A DNA stretch of 64,000 nucleotides from Neltuma alba (lineage: Eukaryota; Streptophyta; Magnoliopsida; Fabales; Fabaceae). The stretch spans positions 186,001 to 250,000 of the forward strand of contig NW_021637179.1 in the NCBI RefSeq assembly GCF_004799145.2. The letters run 5' to 3'. Position numbers and translations under genes: made by a program. Shown one piece after another: positions 45,187 through 57,179 of this stretch (positions are counted from its first letter, which is position 1; every line of letters begins with the position of its first letter). A model generated the notes under the pieces. It was not told the DNA's origin, made no database searches, and was given only the letters and a program-made list of their open reading frames with translations.

Positions 45187-46190
45187 CTCGAATTGAAATA
45201 GTGGCGTGAATCCTCTGGATTAAATCTTCACTGGAATAGAATAGTGAATCTTCAAAATTAAAGCTTTCCACTGAACGCACTCCACCTATAGCTCAGACCC
45301 TCATGTTCATCTTCAAATGAAGAACCAGTAACTCACTCCAACTTCGAAATTTTGCAAGCAGTGTAGGCTGATCAACGTTCCTCTGCTTTCCAGTTATGAG
45401 AAGCTTCTTTATATAACTGCTTGCAAATTTACAATTACAAATGTCGATGAACCAAATAAATCAGTATTTACCCTTGCATGCCTTAACTTTCAGACTACAT
45501 CATAAATTCATTTGTAGGACTATATGACAAGAACACTCTAAAATTCTAAAGGAAGAAAGGCTTTAAAACAGATTGTGCTAATTGTATTGACACCCGGGAG
45601 TATTTACTTGGTTAACTAACAGAAGCAGGATGCTTTCTGTGCATAACTTCATTATACTCCTTCTGGTTCAAAATATAAGATAAACTTTATTATTTACGTT
45701 TATCAAAAAATTAGTTAAAATCAGTTTAAAATAATAAATATGTAAAGCATGTATTTTTATTTCTAAATATGCCCTTAATAATAAAGAGAATAAGCTAAGT
45801 AAAAAATGTAATAAATGAATCAAAGAGGAAAGATAATATTCGTTTGTGGTAAAATTGAAAAAAATTATTAAATACTTAAACAAAAATGAATGTTATTTTA
45901 TTAAAAACTAAGCCCCTCCAACAAAATTTATCTTATTCTCCTATTTTGAACCGAATGGAGTATTTACCACCACAAATTCTTCTAATGATATCGTCTTGCA
46001 GCTGAGATTGAAAAAAGACGGCAGATTCGAGGGAAAACATTGTAGGAGACGAAGCCAAAGATTCCTACTCTGTTACATTGTTTGGAATGTTTCAGAGAAA
46101 GTCCAATGTTGTCCCACCGTCAATCAACGAAAGCAAAATAACTGGTGAACCAACGAGTGGAACGCATCGTTTCGTTGCGATTCTAAGAAG
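45187..46190 (-). pseudogene. unknown duplicated minus-strand gene fragment (unit II)
   Basis: Counterpart of 14,345-15,345, including the same MITE (45,655-45,962). The Arg-rich leader-like exon at 46,185-45,975 is frame-disrupted here (GTTGTCCC where unit I has GTCGCCC), and the second exon-like block at 45,190-45,480 has changes including AACTTCGAAATTTTGC. No recognised family. Shared decay suggests it was already a fragment when duplicated. Confidence 0.4.
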
Positions 46191-47180
46191 TTCATGCGAT
46201 GATTTTTATTTGGAAAATTTCATTTTAATTCAGAAACATAACACTTATATTTGAGGTTGTGAATTCTTTTGTAAGTTTTGTAATGTTTATGTTTTTTGTA
46301 AATCATGAAGATGGGTTGTAAATTCCTGAACTTTTATTGTAAATCGCTGACTTTTATTTGTTCATTCATATTTAAACACTTACATTTGGGTTGTAAATTT
46401 ACTTATATTTTTATATGAATTACTGAATTTGAGTTGTTAATCACTGAATTTTTGTTGTAAATCTTCATTCACACCTAAGCACTTGCATTTGGGGTTGTAA
46501 ATTTTCTTATGTTTCTTGTAATTCCTCAAATTTTTATTATAAATAGCTGAATTCTAGTTATAAATTGTCAAATTTTACTTGTTTACACTTGGACATTTGT
46601 ATTTATTTTGTTTTATATATATATATATATATATATATTTCTTTGCATCATATAAGAAGTGGTTTGGTTGGCTTAGTGGTCACACTATTTTTAGTGTGTC
46701 AAGGTGTAATGGGTTCAAAACCCCCTAGCCACCTTATTTAGAAAAAACAAAAAACTCGTTCGGCTCCTAGCTCTCTAGTGGCCGGACCTTTGATCTCTGA
46801 TGACTGAAACTCCGGCGACAATTAATATTTAGTTTTTGAAAAAAATTAAAAAGAGAAGTATTATTGTATTTTTATCCCTAAATTTTAATTTTATTTTGGT
46901 CTAAGAGGGTTGATTGAAATTTTAAAATGTTTTGAGAGTTAACTGATATTAGTCAGCTACAACAATGGTCCTAAAAATTTTCTCATTATTATTTCCCTGA
47001 TTTCCATTTTCTAAGCTGGTCAAGAGTGAGGGGGGTGTCAGCTACCCCTTCATTTTGTGAGGCTCTTCCCAAATATTTTTTCTGCTGTTCTTTTTATCCT
47101 TAGATTTTACGTAAAATGAGTGAGATATTTTAGTTGCAAAAAAAAGGTTCAATTTTTAATTTTTTATGATTTTTGAAAGA
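46191..47180. other. AT-rich repeats, tRNA-like head, TA microsatellite, half MITE
   Basis: Unit II version of 15,346-17,260: TTGTAAATCGCTGACTTTTA-type repeats, (TA)n at about 46,614-46,638, a pol III-like head at 46,660-46,725 (GGTTGGCTTAGTGGTCACAC, AATGGGTTCAAAACCCC), the empty site of the 16,069 element at about 46,915, and the half MITE at 47,060-47,175. No gene. Confidence 0.55.
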
Positions 47181-47189
47181 TAATTCGAC

Positions 47190-47390
47190 CAGCGTCTGAA
47201 GGCTTGTCTCCCACTTCCACGGCCGCCGAGGTCGAGAGATCCATTTGGATAGCGCACGGTGGTCAGATTTCTTGCTACGACTGGAATCTCGGCCCCTCAT
47301 GCACCACTTTTCGGACTCATCTAGAGCAAATTGATTCGATTTGCCATTCCTGCACTCTTACTCTAGTACTCACGGATCTCCTGCTCACTT
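47190..47390 (+). pseudogene. BTB/POZ protein fragment (unit II copy)
   Basis: Matches only the post-BTB part of 20,455-20,640: EGLSPTSTAAEVERSIWIAH, GGQISCYDWNLGP, THLEQIDSICHSC. The BTB domain itself is missing, and the left edge abuts the half MITE at TTCGACCAGCG. Too short to be functional. Confidence 0.75.
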
Positions 47391-48435
47391 ATTTAAAAAG
47401 TCATGCAATGATAACTCTGATGCAGTAGTCAATCCATTTCCTTTTAACTTCTAATTTCCTTTATTCTCTTGCTCAACTTTATTCCTTTTTCTAACTTCTA
47501 AAGAGCTAACAAAAAATTTGCCCATGCATTGTAATTAGCTTTCTATTTCATTTTACCCATTGATAGGATTTGTCTTGTATTATTCATCACTCTTAAATAT
47601 GATATGATATTTTTATTTTGTCATATTATACGGAAAGTATATTAAGATAGTCTTATTATTTCCAAGTATTTGCATAAGGATTTAGATTTATATATTAATT
47701 TCAAAAGCAATAGTAGTCACGTCAACCAATAGCGAAAAATAACGTAATAATATGTATACGAATTCTATATAAAATGCTGATAAGCAGAGAAATGACGAAA
47801 CTGTTGCATTATGAACATCTAACCCCAGTCAAGTGGCTTGGGACGCAAGTGGTTGTATATATTACTTGTCCTCATCGCCATACGTACACTCTTTATATAT
47901 TCACACACAAACAGTGTTTACATGCCATTCGCATAGTTTTTAGTTACCAATCTCGTCCTTGCAATCCACGGGCGCTCTACACATTAATGTTTTTCCATCA
48001 AGAATGCCTACTTTTGCATCTCCAATTTTCTACACACACACACACTAGTTACTTATAGATTCACAATGAATCAGCATCGCAGCATTATCTTGTTTAAATT
48101 ATGTATTGATACTGAAATGAGAACTGGTGCATTTTGAACATGTAGTAACCTCTTTCACATGCTAAAAATAACAAGAATGACAATGAGATCCCAGAAAAGA
48201 AAAATAATTACAAAATAAGTCTTAAAAGTTGTCATTCCCTATTCTAAAGCTTGTCATTTCAGGCTGTTTAGAATGTTATTAGAATTTTTTAATAATTATG
48301 TTTCTTTTTTGAAATTTGATTGTAATTCTCCCTTAAAAATATCCTGAGTTAAAACACTTAAGATAAGTATTTATATGCACTTCTATTTATATACTTACTT
48401 AAAATCACTTTTAAAAGCTAATCCCTTCAATGATA
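47391..48435. other. spacer, no gene seen
   Basis: AT-rich with a degraded copy of the upstream module (GTTGCATTATGAACATCTAA and GTGGCTTGGGACGCAAGTGG at 47,800-47,850) and a short CA microsatellite (48,032-48,043). Frames such as 47,774-48,058 are not conserved. Confidence 0.5.
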
Positions 48436-49690
48436 AATCAAACACCATTTCATTTAGATATTAGTCTGGACAATAGCTTGTTTTTATGCTTTAATCCTCT
48501 TTTCGGCCACTGGAATTTGAATCCTTATTCTCGAGGAATTAAACACATCTTACCTTTATCCCATCTTCGATTCTCTGTGATGCTTTGCCCGGGCTTGGCC
48601 TGTCTCTCTCTCTCTCTATTTTTTTTTGGGCAAAAATTAATTTACTAGTGTTTAGTTTACTTTTATTTTCAATCAGATGTTTCTGATTTATTTTGCTTGA
48701 ATTGAACCCTTTATAATCCATGTTATAGGCATCAATCCCCGAGTTAAAAATCATTTTAATGTTGTTAATTTCAATTTATAGAATTTCATTCATTTTATGA
48801 AAGTCTATGATTTATTTAACACCGCTTTATAGTATTATTGGTATATTGCCTTGACGTCGCTGTCCATCTCAAGGAATTTTGTGCTTGGATTCAAAACTGG
48901 CTTCTCGACTTTTTTCCTGTCCTTGGTTGCCACAGAACTTTTCAAAATCAACTGGATCCTCTTACCCCTCGCGTTACTTTTCTGCTGGCTCATCATATTC
49001 TTCACCACTACTCAGAATCCCCACTGTACAGTTCGGTTCCATCACTCCAAATGGCTATCTTCACCTTAGCAGTGATAGAAATTGGCGATGAGGATGCCTT
49101 AATTAGGTTTTGCAGCAAAATATTCAAGCAATTGATCCCTGACGTGAAACGTCAATTGTTACCTGACTAACGTGTTTTATCCTTGTAGATTTTGGCTTTT
49201 GCAGAGCCAAGATTCCCCAGAGATGGGAAAAGTTTCAGGACAAAGCCTATCTACGAACAATGTAACCAGCAAAATAACCAACAGGAACCTTCTTAAGCTG
49301 TAAGTGACAAAAATGGAATATAAGTATTCAGTTTACCGATCGACATACTTCTCTAGTCTCTTATTAAATGATTAACGCTTATTACCACTTCCATAGAGAC
49401 GCATCATTCTCCAAGTAATGGACAAGAGCAAAATAACGAAGAAGAGGAAGATCGTTCGTCTTTGCCAGCTGGGGGTGATCAAATCCAATATTAATTAATA
49501 TTTATTTGGTTGATTAGACCTTTCAGTATTGTGTTAATGGCTTTCCATTTTGTTGCAGGAATCATGGGACCAAGATCATGTTTCATCAGGAAACAACACG
49601 CTCACAATCCATAACGTAACGTCTGGATGCACAGTTCTACCGATCCTGAACTAGTTCAGAAACGTCACGACGGGAACTCCTAAGGGCCTC
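48436..49690 (+). pseudogene. six-TM family copy P10
   Basis: A 5' intron-like block (to about 48,838) joins directly to the 3' half of exon 2: LTSLSISRNFVLGFKTGFST, FFLSLVATELFKINW, then a shifted end (TTTQNPHCTV). There is no start and segments 1-4 are missing. Exon 3 (49,205-49,299) is 95 nt, so it shifts frame. Exon 4 (49,399-49,470) is shortened, and its donor reads GGGGGT, not GTAGGT. The last exon (from 49,559, ESWDQDHVSSGNN) is also frame-altered. Several independent lesions: clearly dead. Confidence 0.8.
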
Positions 49691-50084
49691 CTCTCAACTA
49701 ACACCCATACATGCTCAATATTAGCGTACGCCATGGCAATGATAATTCACCGTAAAAATTAGCCACGCGATATATTTTGCCCCAAAAAAATCAAATTTTT
49801 ATGGATATCCCAAAATCAAAGAATACAATCACCAACAGACAAAGACCATAAAACAGCAGAATTCAACACAAACCACCAAAAACAAAAGCAAGTGAATTTG
49901 GTGAAGTTATTGTTATCATTATTATTAATTAATTTAAAAGTTGAAGGTTTTTTTAGACATAAGATATGTTTTACAAGAATTTCTACGTTTTGTGCATGAG
50001 TTGTTGGTGGGAATAATTGAGTAGGAGGAAAATGGACTAATTGGAATGACTGAGTAATTAGAGTAATAGGAGGACGAGGAGGAG

Positions 50085-50240
50085 GTGGACAATACGTGGA
50101 CGAATTTGAGGAGGAAAGATAAGGAGGCCATGCTAGCTGGAACAGATGGGAGGATTACATTAAAGAAGGACAAGGAGAAGAAAGGAGAAGAATAAGAAGA
50201 CTCGAAAGCTTGAAATTAAGTCACAGCAGATAGGGACAAG
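50085..50240 (+). pseudogene. GPAT C-terminal fragment (unit II copy)
   Basis: Reads NTWTNLRRKDKEAMLAGTDG, RITLKKDKEKK, then a stop; this corresponds to the last residues of the GPAT fragment in unit I (TNVTRKDKYAML, 21,445-21,478) but keeps the AGTDGRI stretch in frame. Immediately upstream, GGACGAGGAGGAGGTGG resembles the last exon of the family, so the two seem joined. The rest of the domain is absent. Confidence 0.75.
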
Positions 50241-51190
50241 AGAAGTACGCAAGCACGTGGAAGATTGGATATTCTTTTCTATATATAATGAATATGAATT
50301 TAGTGGGTTCCCGATTGAGTTTCTAAATGTTTAGGATATGTATGTTTGTACATGCATATTGCAATAATTCAATAAACATACTCATATTTGTGATAATGTA
50401 ATCAATAATCTATATGATTGTGCTTTTATTTCATTCTTGTGATATAAATTAACGCCAATTGTATATTTGGAAAATTGGGGATAAATCTTTCATTGAGAAA
50501 TTAATTGGCAAATGGTCTTTTATGAATTTTGTACAACTCAACTTTCATTATGTGCAACTTATTTTTTTTTTAATGTATAATCCAGCTTCTTTTCTGTCCA
50601 ATCATCATTTATTAAGCAACTCAACTTCCTTTTGTGCAGCTGAACCTTTTTTGGTGTACAAGTCATCTTTCCTATATATAACTTAGTCTTTTTATATCCA
50701 AATAATGTTTTGTGCAAATCATCTCCTCTTTGTATAACTTAATTTCTCTTATGCGCAACTTATCTTCCTTTATACAATCCATCACCCTAGAGACTGTTTG
50801 CCAATTAAATTTCTAATGAATGATTTATTCTCAATTTTCCATGGTATATTCTCTATCCATTGCATGCTGGATTGATTTTCTCTTTGGTTGTATGCTTTGG
50901 GCCAAACCTTAATGATCCATTAACTACCACAGGAAACAGACACAAAAAGGCCTAAACTGAAACGATACTCTTCTATTATTCTTTTTTTTTCTTTTTTTTC
51001 TTTTTTTTTTTTTTTTTTTTTGTTGAGGGGGCAGTGCATTGGTTCTCTTTCTTCAGGATCAGCACACGTAAACCCCTACCTGTAATTATGTTTATTATTC
51101 GTGCTATCTAATCTATCATTACATGCCAACGAACAAGAAAATGTGAAGAAATTAGTGGATTGTCTGGTTGTCGCCTTTGAGAGGGTAGTT
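50241..51190. other. GPAT 3' flank plus spacer
   Basis: 50,250-50,870 matches 21,575-22,200. Around 50,890-51,170 it carries a piece of the upstream module (TTCAGGATCAGCACACGTAA) with a long T tract (50,998-51,021). No gene. Confidence 0.55.
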
Positions 51191-52345
51191 GAGCTCTTTT
51201 GGTTTGGCTTGGTTTGTTTTGTTTTTCCTTTCAATCACAAAGTATGCTTATGATATCTTGGAATAATAAATATAATAGTGATTTTACATATTTTCTTGAC
51301 AAAGCAAGGAGCCAAAGGCCAAGTCAAGGTTGTACTTCTGAGCTTCTGCCACCAGAGTCAACAAGTCGATGCCTTTACCATTCCTTACTCGGTTTCTCTC
51401 CGAATCAATTCCGAGGCATATTAATTAATAGGGATATAAATTACTTATTTAGGAGACAAAATAAATTGATATATTATACTCCTCCGGTCCTAAATGTAAG
51501 ACCCTTATACACTAGTTGTATAAGGGTCTTACATTTAGGACCGGAGGAGTATTTAGAATCAAACCAAATTTTTAACTAGTTCTACCGGAGGTAGTATATT
51601 ACTGAATAATCAATATAAGAGTGTGATTTTACATATATATTACATATGACAAAGCTAAGATCACCTAAATACTAATTAGTCCAGACAGCTTGTTAACAAA
51701 ATCAAAAAGTTGATTCCTTTCCCGCTCCTTTCTTGTCTCTCTCTCGTGTATGTGGGGAAGCTGTAACTTGGATGAATTATTGAAGGAAAAAGCCGCGTGA
51801 ATTCCACAACCCTAATTCCTACGATCCTCTTGTGGTTGCCGCCGACGATTCTGGGCAGTGTGGGAGGGGGCGTTTGATTGAGGTTAGTATACGTCTCTTC
51901 GATGAATTTTTTCTTTGGTCTGTAACAGAAATCTTGGTGCAAACTCTGCTATACTCTGCTTTTGGAATTCCACAGCAACTGAACACATCTGATCGTTTTC
52001 CCATCTTTGATTCTCTGTTAAGCTTTTGTGACGCCTTATCTGAGCTTCCCCTTTCTTTTCTTTTTCTTTTTTTTTTTTAAAAAATTAATTCACAAGTGTT
52101 TAATTTGCTTTAATTTTAAATAACATCTTTTTGATTTATTGTTTGATCACTTGAATGCATCAGTCCTTGGGTTGAAAACTATTTCAATATTATTAATTTT
52201 AATTTATAGAATTTCATTCACTTTTTGAGATTTCTGTCATCTTATTTAACACCGTTTTAGTGTTGATTTATTTCTATAAATGAAATTTCATCATATTTAT
52301 AAATTAAAATTAAGAAATCAAACAATGAAGGTGTATTTTTTATTA
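51191..52345 (+). pseudogene. 5' region of family copy P11 (no membrane exon)
   Basis: 51,290-51,420 matches 22,420-22,540 (AAGTCAAGGTTGTACTTCTG). 51,710-51,882 is an exon-1-like block ending GATTGAG|GTTAGTA. Then 5' intron sequence runs to about 52,345 and breaks off into tail-intron sequence (GCCCCATCATGACCATATTC). The membrane exon has been deleted. Confidence 0.65.
51478..51552. mobile_element. short near-perfect Stowaway-like hairpin
   Basis: ACTCCTCCGGTCCTAAATGT and ACATTTAGGACCGGAGGAGT are exact complements, as are the inner arms AAGACCCTTATAC and GTATAAGGGTCTT. The result is an almost loop-free hairpin of about 75 bp with TA at both sides. Confidence 0.85.
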
Positions 52346-54065
52346 AAAAAAATTATGGCCCCATCATGACCATATTCATCATGAGCCTGAGGATTAATAT
52401 ACTTTGTTACGATTGAACTCATCTCCTTGCCCTCCTCCGTTTTCCCTCCCTCCCTACTGCTCTGCTTGGATTGAGTGAAAATGGGAGAGGAAGGAAAAGT
52501 GGAGTGGAAAATAGGAGAGGAATGAACTTTTCCCCTGCTTGGATGGGAAAGAAAATAGGAGAGAAAAGAAAAGTGGGAGGAAAAATATGGTGGGCCCCAT
52601 ACCCTATTTTCCTCTCAAAATTTCTCTCCACAAGTGGAGAGATTTTCACCATTTCGGATCATTCCCTCACTGCCCTCTCCCACCAAACGTTGGTCACCAG
52701 GTTTTGATTAGATTTTAATGATATTGAATATTCAATTTTAGAATCTAGTTGCGGAAAGTTTAGAAACGCGTGCACACATGTGATTATGATTAACCCCAAC
52801 ATTTTATATACATATATGTGCATGTCTGTGGGAGAATGGTATATGTTTTGACAATACTAATTCAAAGCATTCGCGTTTTTAGTAGATAATAATATATGTT
52901 TTGTCTTTTGTTTTTTTTGTGTGGGCACAATGTTTATAGAGATATTAAAACGACAAATATGATTGGGAGAGGTAGAATAACGAGATGGGCATTATGCTAA
53001 TGAGTTCGTTATCATTTTTTATTAAAATATTACATAATGTATAAGTTATTTATTTCTTTTTATTTTAATTAAGTTAAAAATTATTTCCTTTTTATTTTTA
53101 CATAAAAAATAATGTTTTTGCTAAATTATTTAGTTTCCTTGCCAATTAATTATAATAAAGACATTTTAGTCATTCTGATATTTATACATTTTCTTTCCTC
53201 TCTGTTTTCTCTCACTCATCCAAGTAGGAAGAATGATAATATTTTCCTCTCAGTTTTCTCTTTTCTTCATTTTCTTTCCTTTCATTTTCTTTCCTCTCAA
53301 CTTTTCTTCTCATCCAACCGGGGGTGCATCTCGGTTCTTTATTCCCTTTATTCTTTCCCTCTGTTTCTGTGACAACTCTTCTCCTCTGTTTGAATCTTTA
53401 GTAGCGGCGGGTTACATGACGCCTGTCTCCTATTAAATGACTGAACATGTTTTGTTGCTTTCATACAGGCCCATCATTCCTCGGGGATTGGAGAAGTTTC
53501 AGAGGAAGGCACATCAGATAGGAGCAATGAGCCAAATAACCAACAAGAGCAAGATCCTTCGTCCTTGCCGGCTGTAGGTGATCAAATCCAATATTAATGT
53601 TTAAGTAGGTGAATTTTCCGGTCACGTGTTAATGGTTTGCATTTTTTGCAGGAATCCTCGGACCAAGATCGTGTTTCATCAGGAAACAACGGGGTCATGA
53701 TCCAGAACGGCTGGATGCACAGCGCTCCACCAGCGCCGCCACGGGAACTCCTATGGTCATCCTTCTACACTGTTTCTGCTCATTATTTAGAGTCATGGTA
53801 CCTGCACAAGATTCTTTAGATGGTTAAAGAAAATATGTAAGTGAATTTGATGGCGGTGTTGTTATTGTTATTATTATTTAATTTAAAAGTTGAAGAGTCT
53901 GTTATGCCTATCCTTCCTGTTCTGTACTGTAATTTCATTAAACATAAGATATGTTTTACGAGAATTTCTACACTATATTTATGACTTTTATTGAGAATTT
54001 CTACGTTATATTTAGGAGTATGGTGTTGTGCAGGAGGAGGCGGAGGCGGATGCGGATGACTAGTA
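52346..54065 (+). pseudogene. family copy P11, tail exons
   Basis: Starts in the intron before exon 5 (TTAATATACTTTGTTACGAT, as near 29,650). A TIR element interrupts that intron. The exons are open: 53,469-53,573 (AHHSSGIGEVSEEGTSDRSN) and 53,652-53,819 (ESSDQDRVSSGNNGVMIQNG, then WMHSAPPAPPRELLWSS to a TAG). This last frame shows an alternative C-terminus ending inside the exon rather than in the Arg-rich exon. A remnant of the latter is at about 54,033-54,065. Without start or membrane part it is a pseudogene. Confidence 0.7.
52463..53325. mobile_element. TIR element with GGAAAGAAAA-type ends (second copy)
   Basis: Begins CTTGGATTGAGTGAAAATGG and ends ...CAACTTTTCTTCTCATCCAA, with the G/A-rich and C/T-rich arms of the 44,304 element. 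The related intron in P7 (about 29,705-29,745) lacks it. AT-rich interior, no transposase. Confidence 0.55.
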
Positions 54066-54159
54066 GAATTCAAAACATGTCAGGGGGCTTTGGCTTTTTA
54101 ATGTTTTAATCCCAACTTTCCAAAGGCAACAGTGTTGCAACACTTTTGCCTTTAGAAAG

Positions 54160-54655
54160 TCTTTTTTTTTTTGGTACAAAAGAAACAGAACAAAATAAAA
54201 CTCAAGTATGTTTATATCCCGAAGCTTCCTTGTCCACTAGGCTCCTGAGATTCATCGGGCAAACATCAAAGTAGGAAGAGATTGATATCCCCTTTTTTGC
54301 TAGAGCATTAGCTACTCCATTAGTACTTCTCGTAATGAAACGTAGATTGATTTTCCAATCAAATTTCAGGAGCTCTTGTATTTGCATGACTAACATACTG
54401 CAACACTGGCTGGGTTTCGGGTGAGCAAAGTGGTCTACCACATTTTTTGCGTTAGATTCCAGGATGACCTTCTTAAAACCAAATTCCCACGCTAATTTTA
54501 AGCCCTTAAAGAGAGCCCAACATTCCGCTTCCATAGCACTGCAAGATCCAATCTGAGAGATCCTACCATCCACTTCCCCCCGTGATCTCTTATAATACCC
54601 CCGCATCCTGTGTTTTAGAGCATTTCGTGACCGCCCCATCCACATTCACTTTGAC
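54160..54655 (-). mobile_element. LINE tail with RNase H domain, minus strand
   Basis: On the minus strand: ...SAMEAECWALFKGLKLAWEF, GFKKVILESNAKNVVDHF and FITRSTNGVANALAKKG, an RNase H domain (Glu of EAE present; the expected Asp of ESDA is Asn). A frameshift lies between VKVNVDG-type sequence at about 54,650 and the main frame. The T-rich left end (54,162-54,172) is the poly(A) side. Unit I lacks the insertion near 30,610 (TTAGAATAGATTGCTCC). A different subfamily from the LINE at 38,624, judging by about half of residues differing. Confidence 0.85.
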
Positions 54656-56044
54656 CCAATAGAATAGATTGCTCCTGTGGTCAAGAATGTTGGCCCACTT
54701 TGTTGGGTTCGCACTTTTATTAGGAATTGGCATGTTCCCCACACGCTATGCTCCAATCTGAACCGTGCAGCTACTATGGACTTTGCTCGGAAACACGGAA
54801 AATGATTGAGGAATTAATGGGCCCTACCATAATTCTTTCCTTGGAGCCATGTTTGAGCATTTTGATTATACCATTTCCGTTAAATATGCTTTCCGTAAGT
54901 ATCTCAAATATGATTGTGTTTAATAAGAAAGTAGTTTTTGGCAAAAAAAAAAAAAAAGAAAGTAGTGAAAAAATACTTCTCGTCCCTTTTTTTCCCTTCT
55001 CTGCAAGCAAACAAGAGAGAAATACCAACGGCAGTTGGTTGGAGTGGTTCGGCACTCCTTCCCCGCCCTCCAATAAAGATACAAATTATATAAAATTTAA
55101 TTTTAACTAACCTATTTTATTTTTACCTCTAGTAGTTAAATGTTACTCGATGTCAAAAAAAAAAAAAAAAGATTGCTCATTCGCTACCACTTTGTCTACG
55201 ATATTTTTGGAAAATGAAATATATTTTCATACATTTAGTTTTTTAAGTCAGTTTTAACTAACTCTTTTTTAATCTAAATAATTCGGTTCTTATATTTCAT
55301 ATAACACCGAAATGAGTTTTTAATTGGCAATACAATAAGGGAAAAAAGTAAAGAAAAAGTCATGGGAACAAGCTTCTCGCCCAAAATTTTCCTTAATACG
55401 CATGTATTGTTTATACAAGACTATTATTGCCAATAATTAACTTAATTAATTTTTAATCTTAGTTAAAAAAGTTTTGTATTAAAATTAGTGATAGTATTGT
55501 TAACATTAATAACATTTTAAATAATCATCGCTGCCAAAAAAAATTTCCCCAGTGATAGAGTGGCAGGCAATGCCCATTTTATGCATCAAGAATGACATCC
55601 TAGAATTAATTTATTTCATGATTAGGTTTTGAAAAATGATTTTCTGACTAAAGTAGTGCAAAGATTTCAGTCCCAAAAAAGGGGTAGCACAAAGATTAAT
55701 GGCTTATAGTATACTGAATTCTCAAATTTTGTCTTTTTTCTTTTCTGTTTTTTTTTTTGTTTTTGCCAACATACTGAATTCTTGCCATAATTTTGCCTAC
55801 ATTTGTCAAGGCCATTAGCAGTTAATAATTTCAAATAATTATTTCTCATCGAATTCTCAAAGAACCAAAAATCTCCCTTTCAATTTAAAAAAAAAAAACT
55901 CCCAATAAACTTTTCTGATAATTTAGATTATACTTTTTTTCCAGTTGAGGTATTTTTAAATATAAAAATTTTGATATATTTTTTATTTTATTAGAACATT
56001 ATATGCTTCAAATCTGTTATGAGAAAATATGTCAATATCTTTAA
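54656..56044. other. 3' flank of P11
   Basis: Matches 30,610-31,440 (GATTGCTCCTGTGGTC, GAGTTTTTAATTGGCAATAC, GGCAGGCAATGCCCATTTTA) with about 500 bp of extra sequence at 54,780-55,290. No gene. Confidence 0.5.
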
Positions 56045-57179
56045 AGGGTAAAAATGCACTCAGCGCTCCAAACTATTTTTAGAAGCACAGCTAACATCCT
56101 AAAATATTCAATAATGCAATTTTATCCATCAACTATTTAAATGGGTGCAATTTCACCCTTTGACTAACTAGAGTCGGGAAAACAAGTTGAACCCGATAGG
56201 CCGACCTGTTTAGTCCTAAAAATTGTGAGAATCAGACTTAAATTTTTCTCATTTAAATAGGTTTAAAAGGACTAGTCCTGTAGAGCGAAGGCCTAAAAGG
56301 GCCAACCCTATAAGACTTAGGGTCGGCCCGTTTAGGTTTTTTTTTATATAATGTTAATATTATTAATTTTTTACGTTGTTAATGATATTTTAAATATTTA
56401 GTTATTATTATCATTTTGAAATTAAATTTCATAAGGTTGTTTGATTTATTTGGTTTTAAACAATGATTTATTTAATTAAATTTTAGAACAATGGGCTAAT
56501 TTTGACTTCAATGATGATTTGATTTATATTATATGTGTTGATATTTCTAAACTATATATATTTAATAAGAGAATATTTTTATGCTTATATAACTTGTGGT
56601 TCTATAATTTGAATTAAAAATTTATGAGTTTCAACAATAATATATCTCAAACTAAAATAAAGTAATGGCTAGATTGTAAAATTTAAGAGTAAAATTTTTA
56701 TGAAAAAGAAAAACTTGATATTTATACCACTAAAGAAGAACATGCTCATAAAGAGGAGCAATTGATGACAATAATAATGAAGTTTCAAAAAATTGATAAT
56801 AATATTTGTCTGTTGCACATTTGCACTCTTAATGGAACTTTTAGATGTTGGTGTCTTATTAATGGATAGTAGATGTTTAGATATAATGATGTTTGATATT
56901 TGTAACTTAATTTTATTCATATTTATACTTCTTAGTTCTTACTAGTAATTTCATTACTTTAATTTTATTTTATGTTTTTGATAAAACAAATAGAAAATAT
57001 CAAATTAAAGGCTGGGCCTAACAATATAGGACATTTCTTAAATTTTGACCCTGCAGGGCCAGTTCGATTAAGCTGCAACTTTGGAGGGGTGGGTCGGGCT
57101 TGTATTTTGAGTACTATGACTAACAGATATGATAACTGCCCATTTTCCCATTTTCCCATTTTCATGTAAGCATTAAAAA

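Noticed and set aside
44930..45209. Phe/Ser-rich frames of 78-88 codons
   Set aside because: They are by-products of the CT-rich arm of a TIR element.
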